Assembly: GCA_016081115.2 (NCBI GenBank) | Contig: JABTTQ020003411.1 | Coordinates: forward strand, 186,001 to 250,000 | DNA from: Rehmannia glutinosa | Taxonomy: Eukaryota > Streptophyta > Magnoliopsida > Lamiales > Orobanchaceae | Direction of reading: 5' to 3' | Length of the DNA: 64,000 bases | Shown here: positions 23,128 through 35,399 of the stretch, piece by piece | Numbering within the stretch: the first letter of the stretch is position 1 | Layout of the letters: each line of letters starts with the position of its first letter | Position numbers and translations under genes: made by a program | The notes under the pieces: generated by a model | The model's input: only the letters and a program-made list of their open reading frames with translations | The model's database searches: none | What the model was told of the DNA's origin: nothing

Positions 23128-26100
23128 AAAAAATTATATCAAGATTTTTATTTTTTGAATTTGTGGGCCTATACCTTTACACACTTCAAGTTCTCATTTC
23201 AATACATCATAATGCGTATACTAACTTACTTGTTTTCCTTATGATATTCATGATATGCAAGAAAAACATTCTAAATATTAATATCTTGGAATTGTAACTA
23301 TATATTTTGAGATGTTTGACGATAAATATTTACATTGTATTTGATGCAAAAATATAATATATTCTAAATTTTATTACATGTAAATAGACCTTTTTAGTCG
23401 TTTAGGTTTTCAAGAGATGAAAAGTAGTCATATTTTTCAAAAACATATTTTTAGCTATTTTGACAAAAAAAAAAATAGCCATATATTCATTGTATTCTTT
23501 GGTGAGTTAGCAAATTTGAAAAAATTGGCGCGATGCATTTCTTGGGATTGAAAAATATTTCGGGGATCGAGGGATGTTTTAATAAAATAGCGAGAATGGA
23601 CAATTAAACTCAAAATGGCTAAAAAAATATTTTTGAAAGTCATAGCTAAAAACTATTTTTGTTATGGACAAATAGCCAAAAATTCAATGTTGTCAAATTA
23701 TGCAGGCGAGTCGGTCCGTCGGGCCAAGGGGGAAATTGGGTGGCTTGAGACGAAGTTTCTTGGGCCACTATTTTGGGGAGCCCAACCCGGCCCATGAATT
23801 AAAAGTACAATTAATTTTCTTCGGGCCAACCAGTCTGAGTGGTGTGTTTCGGGCCTAATGGGCCGGGCCAAAGTTGGCTTGACTCTTTTCGGGCTTGCAA
23901 AATCACAGCCCAGACCCTATTATCGGTTTAGTCGAGCCGGGCCGACATTAATTAGTCACATATATTACTCTTTAGTAAAGAAACTCGGCGAGTCTCTCCA
24001 AAGAATAACAAGCCCGAGTTTTTAAAAGAAAAAAATTACAAGTGATTTTCTACAGTTACAGGCCTATATACTTGCCGGTTTAAGTGGCAATACCATGTTT
24101 GAATGCAAGATTTAATAGTAATATATGATGCAAGTGGAATTTCAATATATCATTTGCATATGGACTATATGGTACGTACTATAAATAAAAAGAATTCAAA
24201 GTACATGTTTATATTGATGCCATAAAAGAGTCTTACGCCTCTGTCCATGTAATAACTGGGATAACCTTTCATATGACATCCGTACTTATGAAATGTTTTA
24301 AATTGCTAATTTCTAAACTATAATATTGTCAATCTTAATCAGCTCACATGCATTGTCTAAGTCCCAAGTCTGGTACCTTGACTTTCACGAATTTCCACTG
24401 GCTTTGTTAGACTAAATTTAATCCAACTTGTTTTTTTTTTTTTAATGGGTGATTTAGGGGTGTTTGGCTAAGCTTATTTAAAAGTACATCTTAATTATAA
24501 AATTATTTTAGAACTTATAAGTTGTTTGGTCTTATTTTAGAAATAAGTGGTTGAAGTGTTTGAATAAAATAAGATGAAAAAACTTATAAGATGTTAGTAA
24601 TGTCAATTTTTATAATTAAATTAAATGAACCAAGTGAAAGAAGGTTGTTAAAATAAGATTTTTTTTTAATTTGAAGTTAACTAAAAAATCAAAAAGCTTG
24701 AATAATATCACGTTCATTTCGACCCAATTTGTTTACACGGTTAATTACACCCTAGTAATTGATGCCAAAGGGCAAGGTGTTAGGATAAGGGCAAAATAAA
24801 TGTACCCTTATTATTTTAAAAGAGATGGACTTATCACATATGTAATACCAGTGGATTTTCTTATTTTAATTAATTATGACACACCATCCCCAGACACAAA
24901 CGGCGCGCGTCCTTCAATTATTTTCGAAAAAAAAAAAAAAAGTATATTTAGAAAGAAAAAAAAATCAACAACAAATCAAAAAATAAAAAGTATTTGATTA
25001 GTGCAAGTAGCGGACATTAATTGTCAACTTAAGTTGATTGGCTCTGAAAGTAGTAGTATATGTTTTTCAGCATGTTAAGTTTTAACTTACTAATCATATC
25101 TTCCAATCAAGATATTTTCAGTCGCTTTTTTTTTTCTTTCGAAAATTGATTAATTAAGAACAATGTTGGTATCATATAAAGGGAGATGTTTTTTCCTTAT
25201 CAGATTTCAATTTCAACAAAAAGAAAATAAAACAACAAAAACATTGTTGTCTTCTCTTCCCTTCCACTCACAAGTCGCAATGAGATCGAGGAGAAATTTT
25301 TTTTTCTTGTTTTTGTTTTCCTCCTTTATTATTCTTCGATTTTGGTTTTTTTCCGTTTGCCCCTTTTGATGGGAATAGGATTCTCCTCTATGGGTGGGAG
25401 TAGGTTTTTCCCATGTGTAGGAATTGTCATGTTTCTTTTTTTTTTTCTTTGATCTATTTTGACTTGAGTAAATATGTGTTTTGGGGCTTCATTTGGAGTT
25501 ATTTATAATATTTCTAAAAAATTTATAAATCTAAAAAGAGTTTGATGCGATTATTCAAAAACGTTTTTTCGTTTTGAACAAATCTTCCAAATCTTGCTTA
25601 GAAACGCAATTAGAAACTACTCATTTCACCAAGAATCACAATACCCATTGAGTTTGATCACGAAGTTTAATGATCCATTGTTTCATTTTATTGTTTCGGT
25701 TTAGATTTTGATTGTCTTCCCTCTTTCCATGTTATGAGGTGAGAGTTTTTGGATTCTCATTGGCTATAAGCCTTCTATTCATAATTGTATAAAGTTGATT
25801 AATGAGAACTATAAGTTTCTTGTTATATATCAAAAAAAAAAAAAAAAAAAAAGATAAAAAGATTATTTATGAATACCAAATTATTTAAGATTTATTAATA
25901 AAATAAAATAAAGTAGTAAGTACTAAGTCCTTGACATTGTTGAAGACTTGAAGCGTACGTACACCTAATGTTGATTGTTGACATTGCTATCACATGTAAC
26001 TTATGGATGAAGCAGCATATCTTGGATATTTCATACTTCAACTTAACTCGTCGGAGCTTTATTTTGCCATCAATATTTATAGTCCACAATTATTGGCAAA

Positions 26101-26585
26101 AAAGCAGGACATCACTGGAGTTTATAATAAACATTGGATTAGTATATATTCATACGAACCAATTCAAGCCAAAAAAAAAAACCTAGAAATTCTTTTAAAG
26201 AAGATATTATAACTAAATTGTTCAAGTACATCATTAGATTGTAATTTTAAAAATAGATTAATCTTTTAGTTTGATATCACGAGCCCTCATGAACATACGC
26301 AGAACTACAACTCCTACTATGGAGGCATGTGCCTCCATAGTTTTTTTTTTTTTTTTTTCATAACTTGTTTATATAAAATACTAATATCATTAACATTATA
26401 AATTTAAAAAGTACTGTTATAATATAATTAATAAAAGTGTTAATAGTGTAACAACATTGTTAGTATTATATAAAATTATTATATATTAATTAGGAAAAAT
26501 CATGTCTCCATTAACTATTTTTGATGTAGTTTTCAATTCAATTTTTTTGTGCTCCTAATGTAATATACTCTTGGATTCGTTCTGC

Positions 26586-27647
26586 TAGGGGTGTGTATGC
26601 GGTGCGGGACGGTTGGAAATTTAGAAATCTCGAACCGTACCAAAGTTGAGATTTACGAAAATAAATCTCGAGGAGAACCGAACCATAGAAAAAAGCTCCG
26701 TCGAACCGCACCGAAAGTTCGGGACGGTTCGGGACGGAGATTCGGTTCTAATGGGACGGGACGGTATGGTTCGGTTCGGGGCGGAGATTCGGAGATTAGC
26801 CATAAATAAAACATACAAATTTGAAAAAAGAAATAATAAAATCAATATAAAAAATCACCTAACGTTATAGTTCTAGAGTTCTAGTCTTTTTAGCGTAGTC
26901 TCAAAATAAAAACTAAAGTCATAATATGTAATACAATCCAAAATTCTAAACTTAATCACTTCTATAATACAATAATAGTCTATTATTTGGTCAATTGTCC
27001 TTCTATTGGCATAGAAGAAATATAATTAACTAATAATTTTTATAAATTAACATGAAATAAAAACTTGTATAAATTTATAATCTTAAGGTCTCATACTTAA
27101 CAAACATAATCAACAAAATTTTATTTATAATTTATGTGATGTGGTAAAAAAATTAAAATATGATATTTTTTATATTGTTATAATATTGTACTATTACTTG
27201 TTTCTCTTTTAAGTGCAATTTTCTAATTATTTAACTAATTTCAATTTCAAATGATTTACTCTATTATTAATATCAAAGTTTTTTAAAATTCATAATAGTT
27301 GCAGTATTATGGTTTTTTCAGAAATATGTTTTATATTCAATTTAATTTCATATAGTTTGTAGTTAATTCAATATCAAAATAAAAACAACTTAGAAATAAT
27401 GTATATGTATTTATATAAAATCTTTAAAAGCTGGTTCCAACGGGTCCTCGGTTCGGAGTGGTTCGGTACGATTCGATGCGATTCTCGATGACGGGTATTT
27501 GGAAAATCTCGAACCGTACCATAAATATTTTCGATGACGATGCGGTTCGGGAAAGTCAAAAAATCAACGGATATTTTCGGTTCAGAGATCTTTCGGTCCG
27601 GATATCAGTTCGGTTTCGGTAATATCAAAGTCCCGTGCACAGCTCTA
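26586..27647. mobile_element. Non-autonomous hAT element, unit 2
   Basis: Copy of the element at 9368-10404. The right target duplication GTTCCTGC is at 27648-27655; the left one has lost one C (CGTTCTGC). The GC-rich ends differ from the other units by many 1-3 base indels, while the AT-rich centre is almost unchanged. Confidence 0.75.
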
Positions 27648-28199
27648 GTTCCTGCTTGTGAAAGCATAATTAATAGATGAAATGATCAAAATTAATTTTC
27701 TTTATTTTCTCTTTCTTATATTTAAATAGCAACAGAAAGAAGATTGTTGCCCGTGCAACTGGTATCAGATAGTTCCCAGGCGGTGCAAGCAACCACCGAC
27801 AACCAGAATTTTTTTTGCTACATTGGCACAAAGATTTCGGATATTCACACTTTACTAGCTAAAATGAGAGCAACTAATATCATTCATGTGTGTAGGACGG
27901 CGAATAAATTGATATCGCAAATTAGGTAAAGACAAAAGCAATATTTTTTTTTTTAATTTTTATTTTCTTTTTAATGTTTTAATAATATTAATCTATAAAT
28001 ATTAATAAATGCCGATTTTCATAGATTCTTACCCTTTATTTTTTTCATTTTATTGTATATGGCATTTTAGTTAGTTTACTTGTAGCATTAACATAATTTC
28101 ATATTTCATAAATAAAATATATTAACAAACTTAGGAAAACAAATCAAACGTACTGTGGAATAAGGTAAAAATCAAAAAGCAAACAAAAAAGAATCCTAA

Positions 28200-29400
28200 A
28201 CTAAAAAAAAGGAAAACAGACACAATAATTATTACACCTAAAGCCTTCCAAGAAAACAACAGCGCCAAAATTTTGTTTGACCGTTAAACACCTAAAATAA
28301 ATATAGCAATCCTCGTAAGAGAACAAGATCAATTATAGGGTAGCAAGTTGACCACAAGTCGTCTCTCAAGGAAGACTTGGTGGCAAATAATTATTATGCA
28401 ACACAATTGTGAGAGAATAAAAGCTAAACATTCTAATCAATTTTGTGATTTTAATAAACTAAAAGAAAACAAGTAATGAGACAATAATCAAACTGAACAC
28501 GAATTAAACTTTGAGAAAAATGTATTAATGAAAGTCTAGGATTTGGAATCATCTCATCAAACTTGCAAGCGAGAATATCAACTAATTGATCATACGGCTA
28601 ACAAACATAATAATCATGTAAAAATAAGGCGTAGATCGATAACTCACGTATTCACAGATTAGGGCTATCCCAACATAATTTGCTATTTTCATTAAGCCCA
28701 GGGTTAGATAATACATCTCTGATTCATATCTAACCCCTTGAATAAATTTAGTCTAGGAATAATATCTTCTCTCGATCTCAATTATTCCCTCAAAACAATC
28801 AAAAGTTGATCGACAATCAATTATCGATCAAGCAATTCATTCGGGGAAAGCAAATCAATTAGTCAATACTCATGCTTATTTGTTTGAATCAAATCATCCT
28901 AATCCTAAAACAAGGAAATTAGTTCATGCTTGGGGATGGGATCATAATCTCAATTGAAGGAAAAAAAACAATCATAAATATTATCATGCAACAATAATAA
29001 TCAACCAACAATTGAAATCAAATAAGAGAGATGAAGAAATATTACTCTTTGATTAAGCAATAAAATAACTTCAATGGGAAGAACCCAAGCAATCCCAATG
29101 ATGAAAAGCAAGAGAAAAGAGAGAAAACTAGAGTCTAAAAGTGTTAAGAATGAAGATGTGTCGAAAATGAGGACTCCCAAGTCCTATTTATAAGCCTAGA
29201 GTCCTAAACAATGTGGAAGAGCCAAAAATCGGGAAAAAAATCAGAAATTTCGTGTTCAGCATGACACCGCGCGCGCCCGTGCATCGCAGCCTGCTGTCCT
29301 TCCGAGCGTGCCCGCGCGCCATGCCACGCTCCTGCGGCCTGCCTTCCGCGCGCGCCCGCGCCCCTACTGCCGGCCGACATTTGTCTTTGTGCCCGCTTTC
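28200..29400. repeat. LTR-retrotransposon-like repeat, unit 2 copy
   Basis: Same sequence as 10935-12142, ending in a GC-rich tract (29265-29375) rich in CGCGCGC and CCCGCGC words, immediately before the truncated LTR at 29401. Confidence 0.5.
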
Positions 29401-29623
29401 TGAAAGGATTTCGAATAGAAAGATACAAAAGACATTGAATGGGAAAGCATTGTTTAATGAAACAGTAGCAGAACTTTGTATATTGGATAACTTGATGATC
29501 TTGACAATGACAGATACATTCTCTTAATAGATACTGAGGATTATTCCAGATGCAAATAACTATAATTTAATCATAGATTATCCTAGGTGATCCAACGGTC
29601 CATAACCAGTAGTACAAATCATA
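29401..29623. repeat. Truncated copia LTR at the unit 2/unit 3 junction
   Basis: 223 bp matching the start of the LTRs at 41593 and 50010, running TGAAAGGATTTCG to AAATCATA and then switching to the unit start CGAGTGTGCATG. The identical junction occurs at 17372/17373. This is the fused breakpoint of the tandem duplication. Confidence 0.92.
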
Positions 29624-30065
29624 CGAGTGTGCATGCCTCTCCCATATTATTCTCGTTGTACCAAAAAAAAAACCTCGATATTTTACGCGACCTTTAAATC
29701 CTTTTATAAACAATCACACCAATAAACTACTAGTAAAATATAAATTAATCGACATAAGAACCATGGACTTAATTAGAGTCTCAAGACCCATGTGCAATTG
29801 AAGAACAAAATGGTTATTTATATATATTCAGATAAAAAAGTGGAATTACAAATACTAGTAGTCTAGTACATGCAATAAAAAAATTACATTAACGAAGAGC
29901 AAATTGCAGCGCCTCTTCATGGTTGTTTATATTACTATAATCTATAAACAACCAATCACCATTAAAAACGCTACTAAGTGCCTAATTTTAATTTCAATGG
30001 ATAAACTAATCAATGCTAGAATTTAAGGAATTATTATTATTCTTACTAGAAATTAAAATCAGAAA

Positions 30066-32284
30066 CTAGACATGGTCCGGCGTGGAATTATATCCCGGCG
30101 GGGTTACGGCGGCGGCGATCTCCCGTCTCTTCCCACGCTCCGATCGGCTGTTCTCGGCGAACTTGAGACTTCCATGGTGCAAACCCTTTTCCTTCTCATC
30201 CTCATTCCATTCCGACGAATAATAACTCTCCTCCGAATTTCCGCCGCTTTTCGACGCCGGAAAAAACATGCTTCCCCACTGCGGAAAGTGGACGAACGCC
30301 ACCGGAATAGTGCAGGCAACCGCCATGACACCCATGTACATGAGCCCATTCGCGGTAGAAAATCTCGTGGTGGAGAAAAACACCAATTGTGTTAATCCGC
30401 CGCCGAAATTTCCTCCGGCTCCGGTGAGGCCGGAGATTAGGCCTAATGATCGTCGGGAAACGAAAGGGATGATGCCGTAGGTTGCGCCGCAGGCGGCTTG
30501 GGCGCCGATGGAGAAGAGGATCATGGATGTGATGGCGATTGAGAGTGAATTTGCGCGGCCAAGCCAAATGCAGAAGACTCCTCCTAGGGTTTGGACTATC
30601 CATAGGATCCAAAGACGGCCCCTCATGCCGAATTTTCGGGCTGCTACGTCGGAGGCGTAGCCTCCGAGAGGGCGAGCGGCGAAGTTGGCCATGCCGAAGG
30701 TGGCAGCTATGACTCCGGCGGTGTGGAGTTTGAGATTGAACCTTAAAAAATTATATGTCACGTCCGTCATCAGGTAAAAATATCTGCTCTAGCAGGTTAC
30801 AGGACAAAAAAATTTAAAATATTCCCACTCTCAAGTGCGTCTAGTTAGAGGACTAAAAATCAATTTTTGGAAGTTAAATAAGTAATTAGTTAGTTTGGAA
30901 GGAATTTTTGGGCAAACTGAAAAATACAATAAAATTAAAAGCTAAAAACAAGTTCAAGATATTAATCCGAAACTCTTAAATTTGCTTATGACCTCCAAAT
31001 TAATCAAAGATAAAGTGAGGGGCAAACCTGTCGTAGAAATATTCAGCAATAACATTGTTTATGCATAGCTCAACTCCCATGGAAAACCTGTAAAGGAGAA
31101 AAAACACCCATGTCCTATAGTTTGTGACAGCATTCTTCAGTACCTACACGCAATTAAACAATCACAATTAAATTATAAGGTCACAAAAGTTTATATATAG
31201 GGAATCAAACACTAATTCGAAATAATGCCACATAAAACTTTTAGGGTTAATTAATTAAAAAACCATTACCTTGAGGTTCAATCTAATGCAAGAAAAAATA
31301 CAGTTATCTTTCAAAAATTAAAATTACCCCATTGATATTTGATTTTATTTTATTAATGGGCAAAATTACTTTTTCATCCTTCTAAGTGGAACCATTTGAT
31401 GATTCGTTTTTTCTTTCTTCAGCTTTGATTTTAGTCTTTAAATGAGAAAAATCGTATTTTTGGTTCTGTGACATGTTACGACAGGTAAATATTACATGGT
31501 ACGCTGATGTAGAACTTTACCTTAGAGAAGTTGTCCTTTGCCACATCACCTCTCTTCTGTAACGTACTAAGGTTCCCATCAGGCAAATCTTGTCCCATAG
31601 TCATCACCATAACCCCAATAATAACATGAAGCCATCCCGGTATAAAAAACGCAATCCTCCACGCCGTAAACGGCGTCGCACCAGAAACCTTGATAACATG
31701 AAAAAGAAAAGGCATGAGCAACTGCGTCACACCACCTCCCATGTCACCCCACCCGCCGGCCACCCCGTTCACCGTCCCGATAATCGAGCTCGTGAACATA
31801 ATGCTCGTCCAGTACTGGCACGACACGAACGTCGCAAGCGAAAACCCGATCATGAACCTCGCCACGAGGTAACCCTCGGCCGATGAAATGAACGCCACCG
31901 AGAAGACGACGGGGGCTACCAAGAGGTTGACGAAGGCGCAGCCGTATCGCGGGCCGATGAGGTCGCAGATGACGCCCATGACGAGGCGGGAGAAGATGCT
32001 GCCGGAGACGGAGGCGACGCCGGCGTTGCCGATGTCGGAGCGGGTGAGGTTAAGGTTGTCGCGGATGATGGGGACGAGTGGGGCGGCGGCAAAGGTGGAG
32101 ATGAAGCATGTGAAGAAAGAGATCCAGGCTAAGTGGAAGGATCTCATGTGGGGCTGTTTGAAGGAGAGGATTTTTAGGGTTTTGGCTTTGTGTTCGGAAT
32201 CTACTGGAAGATCGAATTTTGTAATTGGTTGGGAAGGGATTGTAATTTGGGGGACATGGAGATGTTGAAGGATTGTTCTGCCAT
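30066..32284 (-). CDS. NRT2: NRT2 high-affinity nitrate transporter, copy 3
   Basis: Best copy. Exons: 32284-31521, 31143-31028 (116 bp) and 30741-30066 with the TAG stop; introns are GT-AG (donors GTAAAG and GTTTGC, acceptors TAG and AAG). From the first in-frame ATG at 32147 the protein is 472 residues. The family is usually a little over 500, and an upstream in-frame stretch (DLPVDSEHKAKTL ... FKQPH) looks like the missing N-terminal tail. Landmarks in order: HLAWISFFTCF, MFS loop GVICDLIGPRYG, first nitrate signature WGDMGGGVTQ, GQDLPDGN, exon 2 NYRTWVFFLLY and GVELCINNVIAEYF, second MFS loop FGMRGRLW, second nitrate signature GAGGNFGGGLTQ, HFPQWGSMFF, C-terminal FAENSRSERGKR and STPDHV. 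Expected role is proton-coupled nitrate uptake at the plasma membrane or tonoplast with an NRT3 partner. The start is the least certain part. Confidence 0.92.
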
Positions 32285-32347
32285 TTTGTAAATGAGGAAG
32301 AAATTAAATGTAATGGTGGTGTATTTTGGAAGGGTTGAGATGGTGTG

Positions 32348-32357
32348 GTATTTATAG
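32348..32357 (-). promoter_or_regulatory. TATA box of NRT2 copy 3
   Basis: CTATAAATAC on the minus strand, 64 bp upstream of the ATG at 32284. Shared promoter sequence extends at least 150 bp further upstream in all three units, so the copies probably started with the same core promoter. Confidence 0.6.
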
Positions 32358-34486
32358 ATTTTCATGGGAGTACAATTGTTAAGGGGCTAGCTGAAAAGTT
32401 TTTAGTATTATACTTCCTCTTACCAATGACATGACTCTCATGGAGTCAAACTTATAATTTTAAAAATTTTATACAGTTGTAATTAATGTGTATTTTTATT
32501 AACACGACTCAAACCTAAAGTGATATAGGTGGGTTAAGGGTCGACCCATTTATTATTTGGGTTATAATCGTATCGGACTAAATTAACTCAAATAATAAAT
32601 GGGTTAATTTTGGGTTGACCGAAATAACCCACTAAATCCGTTTGAAGAAGAAAATTCAGCATTATTTTTAATATTTTTCAATATTCTAAATATAAATAAA
32701 CCAAAATTTCTATTTCATCATAATAAATAGATAGTTTATTCAAGGTTGAAATATATACTGGTCATTTCGGTCGTGTTCGGATTGGCCAAATTTGTGTAAT
32801 TATCATGTCTCAACACAACCCCTTAACCCGAACACGACTCGATCAAATTGCCACCCCTAATTTTCATATATTATTATTTTTATATATAAAATAATTAATA
32901 GTTAATGATGCTACATTATAATTTAATTAGGAGAGTACTATTTTTAAGAAAAATATTTTTAGATATATTAGGTTTAAAGCATTCAATATAATAAAAATAA
33001 TAAATTAAATAGTTAACATTAATGTTCAGCTAGCTAGCTCACGTACGTGGAATCTGGTTGTACTTTTAAATCTGGTTAACACAAAATTAAGAACCTTGAA
33101 CATGCATGGAAAACTCTTACTACAAAAAAAGAACACACACACTGAGCAGGGGCGGATTCGTAAACTTCATATAATGGGGCACACAATAAATAAAATTAAA
33201 GTTATATCAAAAAAATAAATGGATGCACATTTTATTTTTTTAAGGTAATTATTATGTAGTTTTTTTAAAAATGTATATCATACTAATAATGTTATATAAC
33301 ACTGTTAAAAGTTTTTTAAATAATATTATATAATATTTTTTAATTTATAATATTATAATATTATAGTTGTTATAATATTATTAATATTTTATAAATTACA
33401 ACTTAAGAGATACTATTATACAAACAATAATAAAAGAAAAAACCTATCTACGGAGCACGTATGGGAGCCGTAGTCTGATTGCACTTGAGCAACATGTTTT
33501 GTTATTGAAATCAATATAGAAGATGTGTCCCTTATCTCTTTTCGTTATGGAAATCAATACAAAATATTTTGTATCGATATCACCGATTCAAAAATTCCCA
33601 CCCAACTCGATTAGTTTATGCCCAGGCGTTAGGCCTCCCTTATCCGCCACGTTATTCTTCCAAGTAGCCCAATCTAACCCTCGCTCAGTCCCATCTAACT
33701 CCGCCTGTGTTCCGCCTAACCCCTTTGGCGTGAGCCCCGATCCACCGCCCGACTATCGCCTAACGATATTTAGAACACCGATCATTAGAAATATGTCAAT
33801 ATCCTACGAGAGTTAGTCACTACCAACTTAGGTATTATCAATTAGCCAAAAAGGGGTTTATTCGACCAATTTATTTACTAAATGTTCGCGACGGTTATTC
33901 TATGGCGGTGTATAAAGCGTCCACGATTATTTTGTGTATAATTTTACGGTAAATCTCACTTTGCTCCTCGTATTTTTTTGATTATCACTTTACCTCGTAT
34001 ATTCTAGATTATATCACTTTACCCAATATACTCTCAATTACTATGACTTTACCCCCTTATAAATTTAGAATATTATTTTATAGTCACATACGAGAAAAAT
34101 ATGACAATTTTATCCTCGCTATTAATTTAGTAAAATAACAATATCATTTTAAAAGTATTTAATATTAATAAACTTGTAGTACTTATTTTATAAATTAATA
34201 AATTGATTAATTAATGGTTTAATATTAAATTTATTATATTTTGTACTTAGTTTCTAATTATTTAACTTTAATACCAGTTTACCCGATGGTTGATCTTTGT
34301 TATCGATTACTTCTTTGGATAGGATGCCTTCATTCAGATTTATTAGATAGGTTGTTGTAACTCCTATCTAGAGTCATCCCAAACAGAGACGGAACTACGA
34401 CTAGTTGGAGGGGGCCTTGGGCCCTTGCCCCCCCAATATTTTCTATTTTTTTATACATGTATTTTGGCATTTTTGAATGTAAAAAA

Positions 34487-35399
34487 TTGGGAAAATAAGA
34501 TTTTTAGTCCTGTAAGTTGGACATGTTTTAGAATTAGTCCTCTAAATTGTCACATTCATTTTTTAGTCCTTTAACTTTCAAATTTCTAGATATTCAGTCC
34601 TTTAACTTAACAATTTTATTTTTGGTCCTATAACGTAACATATTTCAGAAATTTGGTCCTATAACTTAACATATTTTAGAAATTTGGTCCTGTAACATTT
34701 TTTTAGAGGAATTTAGTAATATAACATAACAATAGTTAAATTTAATTAATTTATTAAAAGGTTATTTCTAAATTAATTTTATTTTTCAAATCGAATGATT
34801 TTAATTAACAATTAATTTTTTAAAAAATAATTAATCATTTTTTAATTTAATTAATTTTTTAAAAAAATATTTAAGCATTAATTTTTTAAACCTTCTGAAT
34901 TAAATGCATCTTGTACACTAGTCTACGGTTACATTTCTTGGAGATAATTATCCTCACCAAAGGTTAATTCCATAAATATGACAAATTATTATTAAGTTAC
35001 TAATTTGATGTAATTATTTTAATTTTCCTAGAATTCATTAATTATTTTAGAAATTTCTATTTATTCAAACTTTTTATTAATCAAATTAATTTAATTTTAA
35101 TTATTTTTATAATTTAATTAGTTTCCAAACATTGAAATTTAATTATTTTATATTTGGTCCTATAAAATAGTTAAATTTAACTATTGCTAAGTTATAAGAC
35201 TAAATTTCTAAAATATATTAAGTTATAGGACCAAATTTCTGAAATATGTTAAGTTTTAGGACCAAAAATAAAATTGTTAAGTTAAAGGATTGAATAACTA
35301 GAAATGTGAAAGTTAAAGGACTAAAAATGAATGTGACAATTTAGAGGACCAATTCTTCAAAAGGTCCAACTTACGGGACTAAAAATCTTATTTTCCCAA
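34487..35399. mobile_element. Long-TIR foldback/MITE element, unit 3
   Basis: Same element as 5027-5933. This copy keeps TTTTTAGTCCTGTAAGTTGG at the left arm, where units 1 and 2 read one C fewer, making the two arms match better. That suggests unit 3 is closer to the true sequence here. Confidence 0.75.

Larger units (their letters stand above)
17373..29623. repeat. Tandem segmental duplication, unit 2
   Basis: Second copy, 12.25 kb, collinear with units 1 and 3 throughout. It begins immediately after LTR-derived sequence ending AAATCATA and ends in a 223-bp truncated LTR (29401-29623). It agrees with unit 3 at its left edge and in NRT2 exon 3, agrees with unit 1 in the first intron, and has a private stretch near 18600-18720. 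That is a mosaic expected from unequal exchange or gene conversion. Confidence 0.95.
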
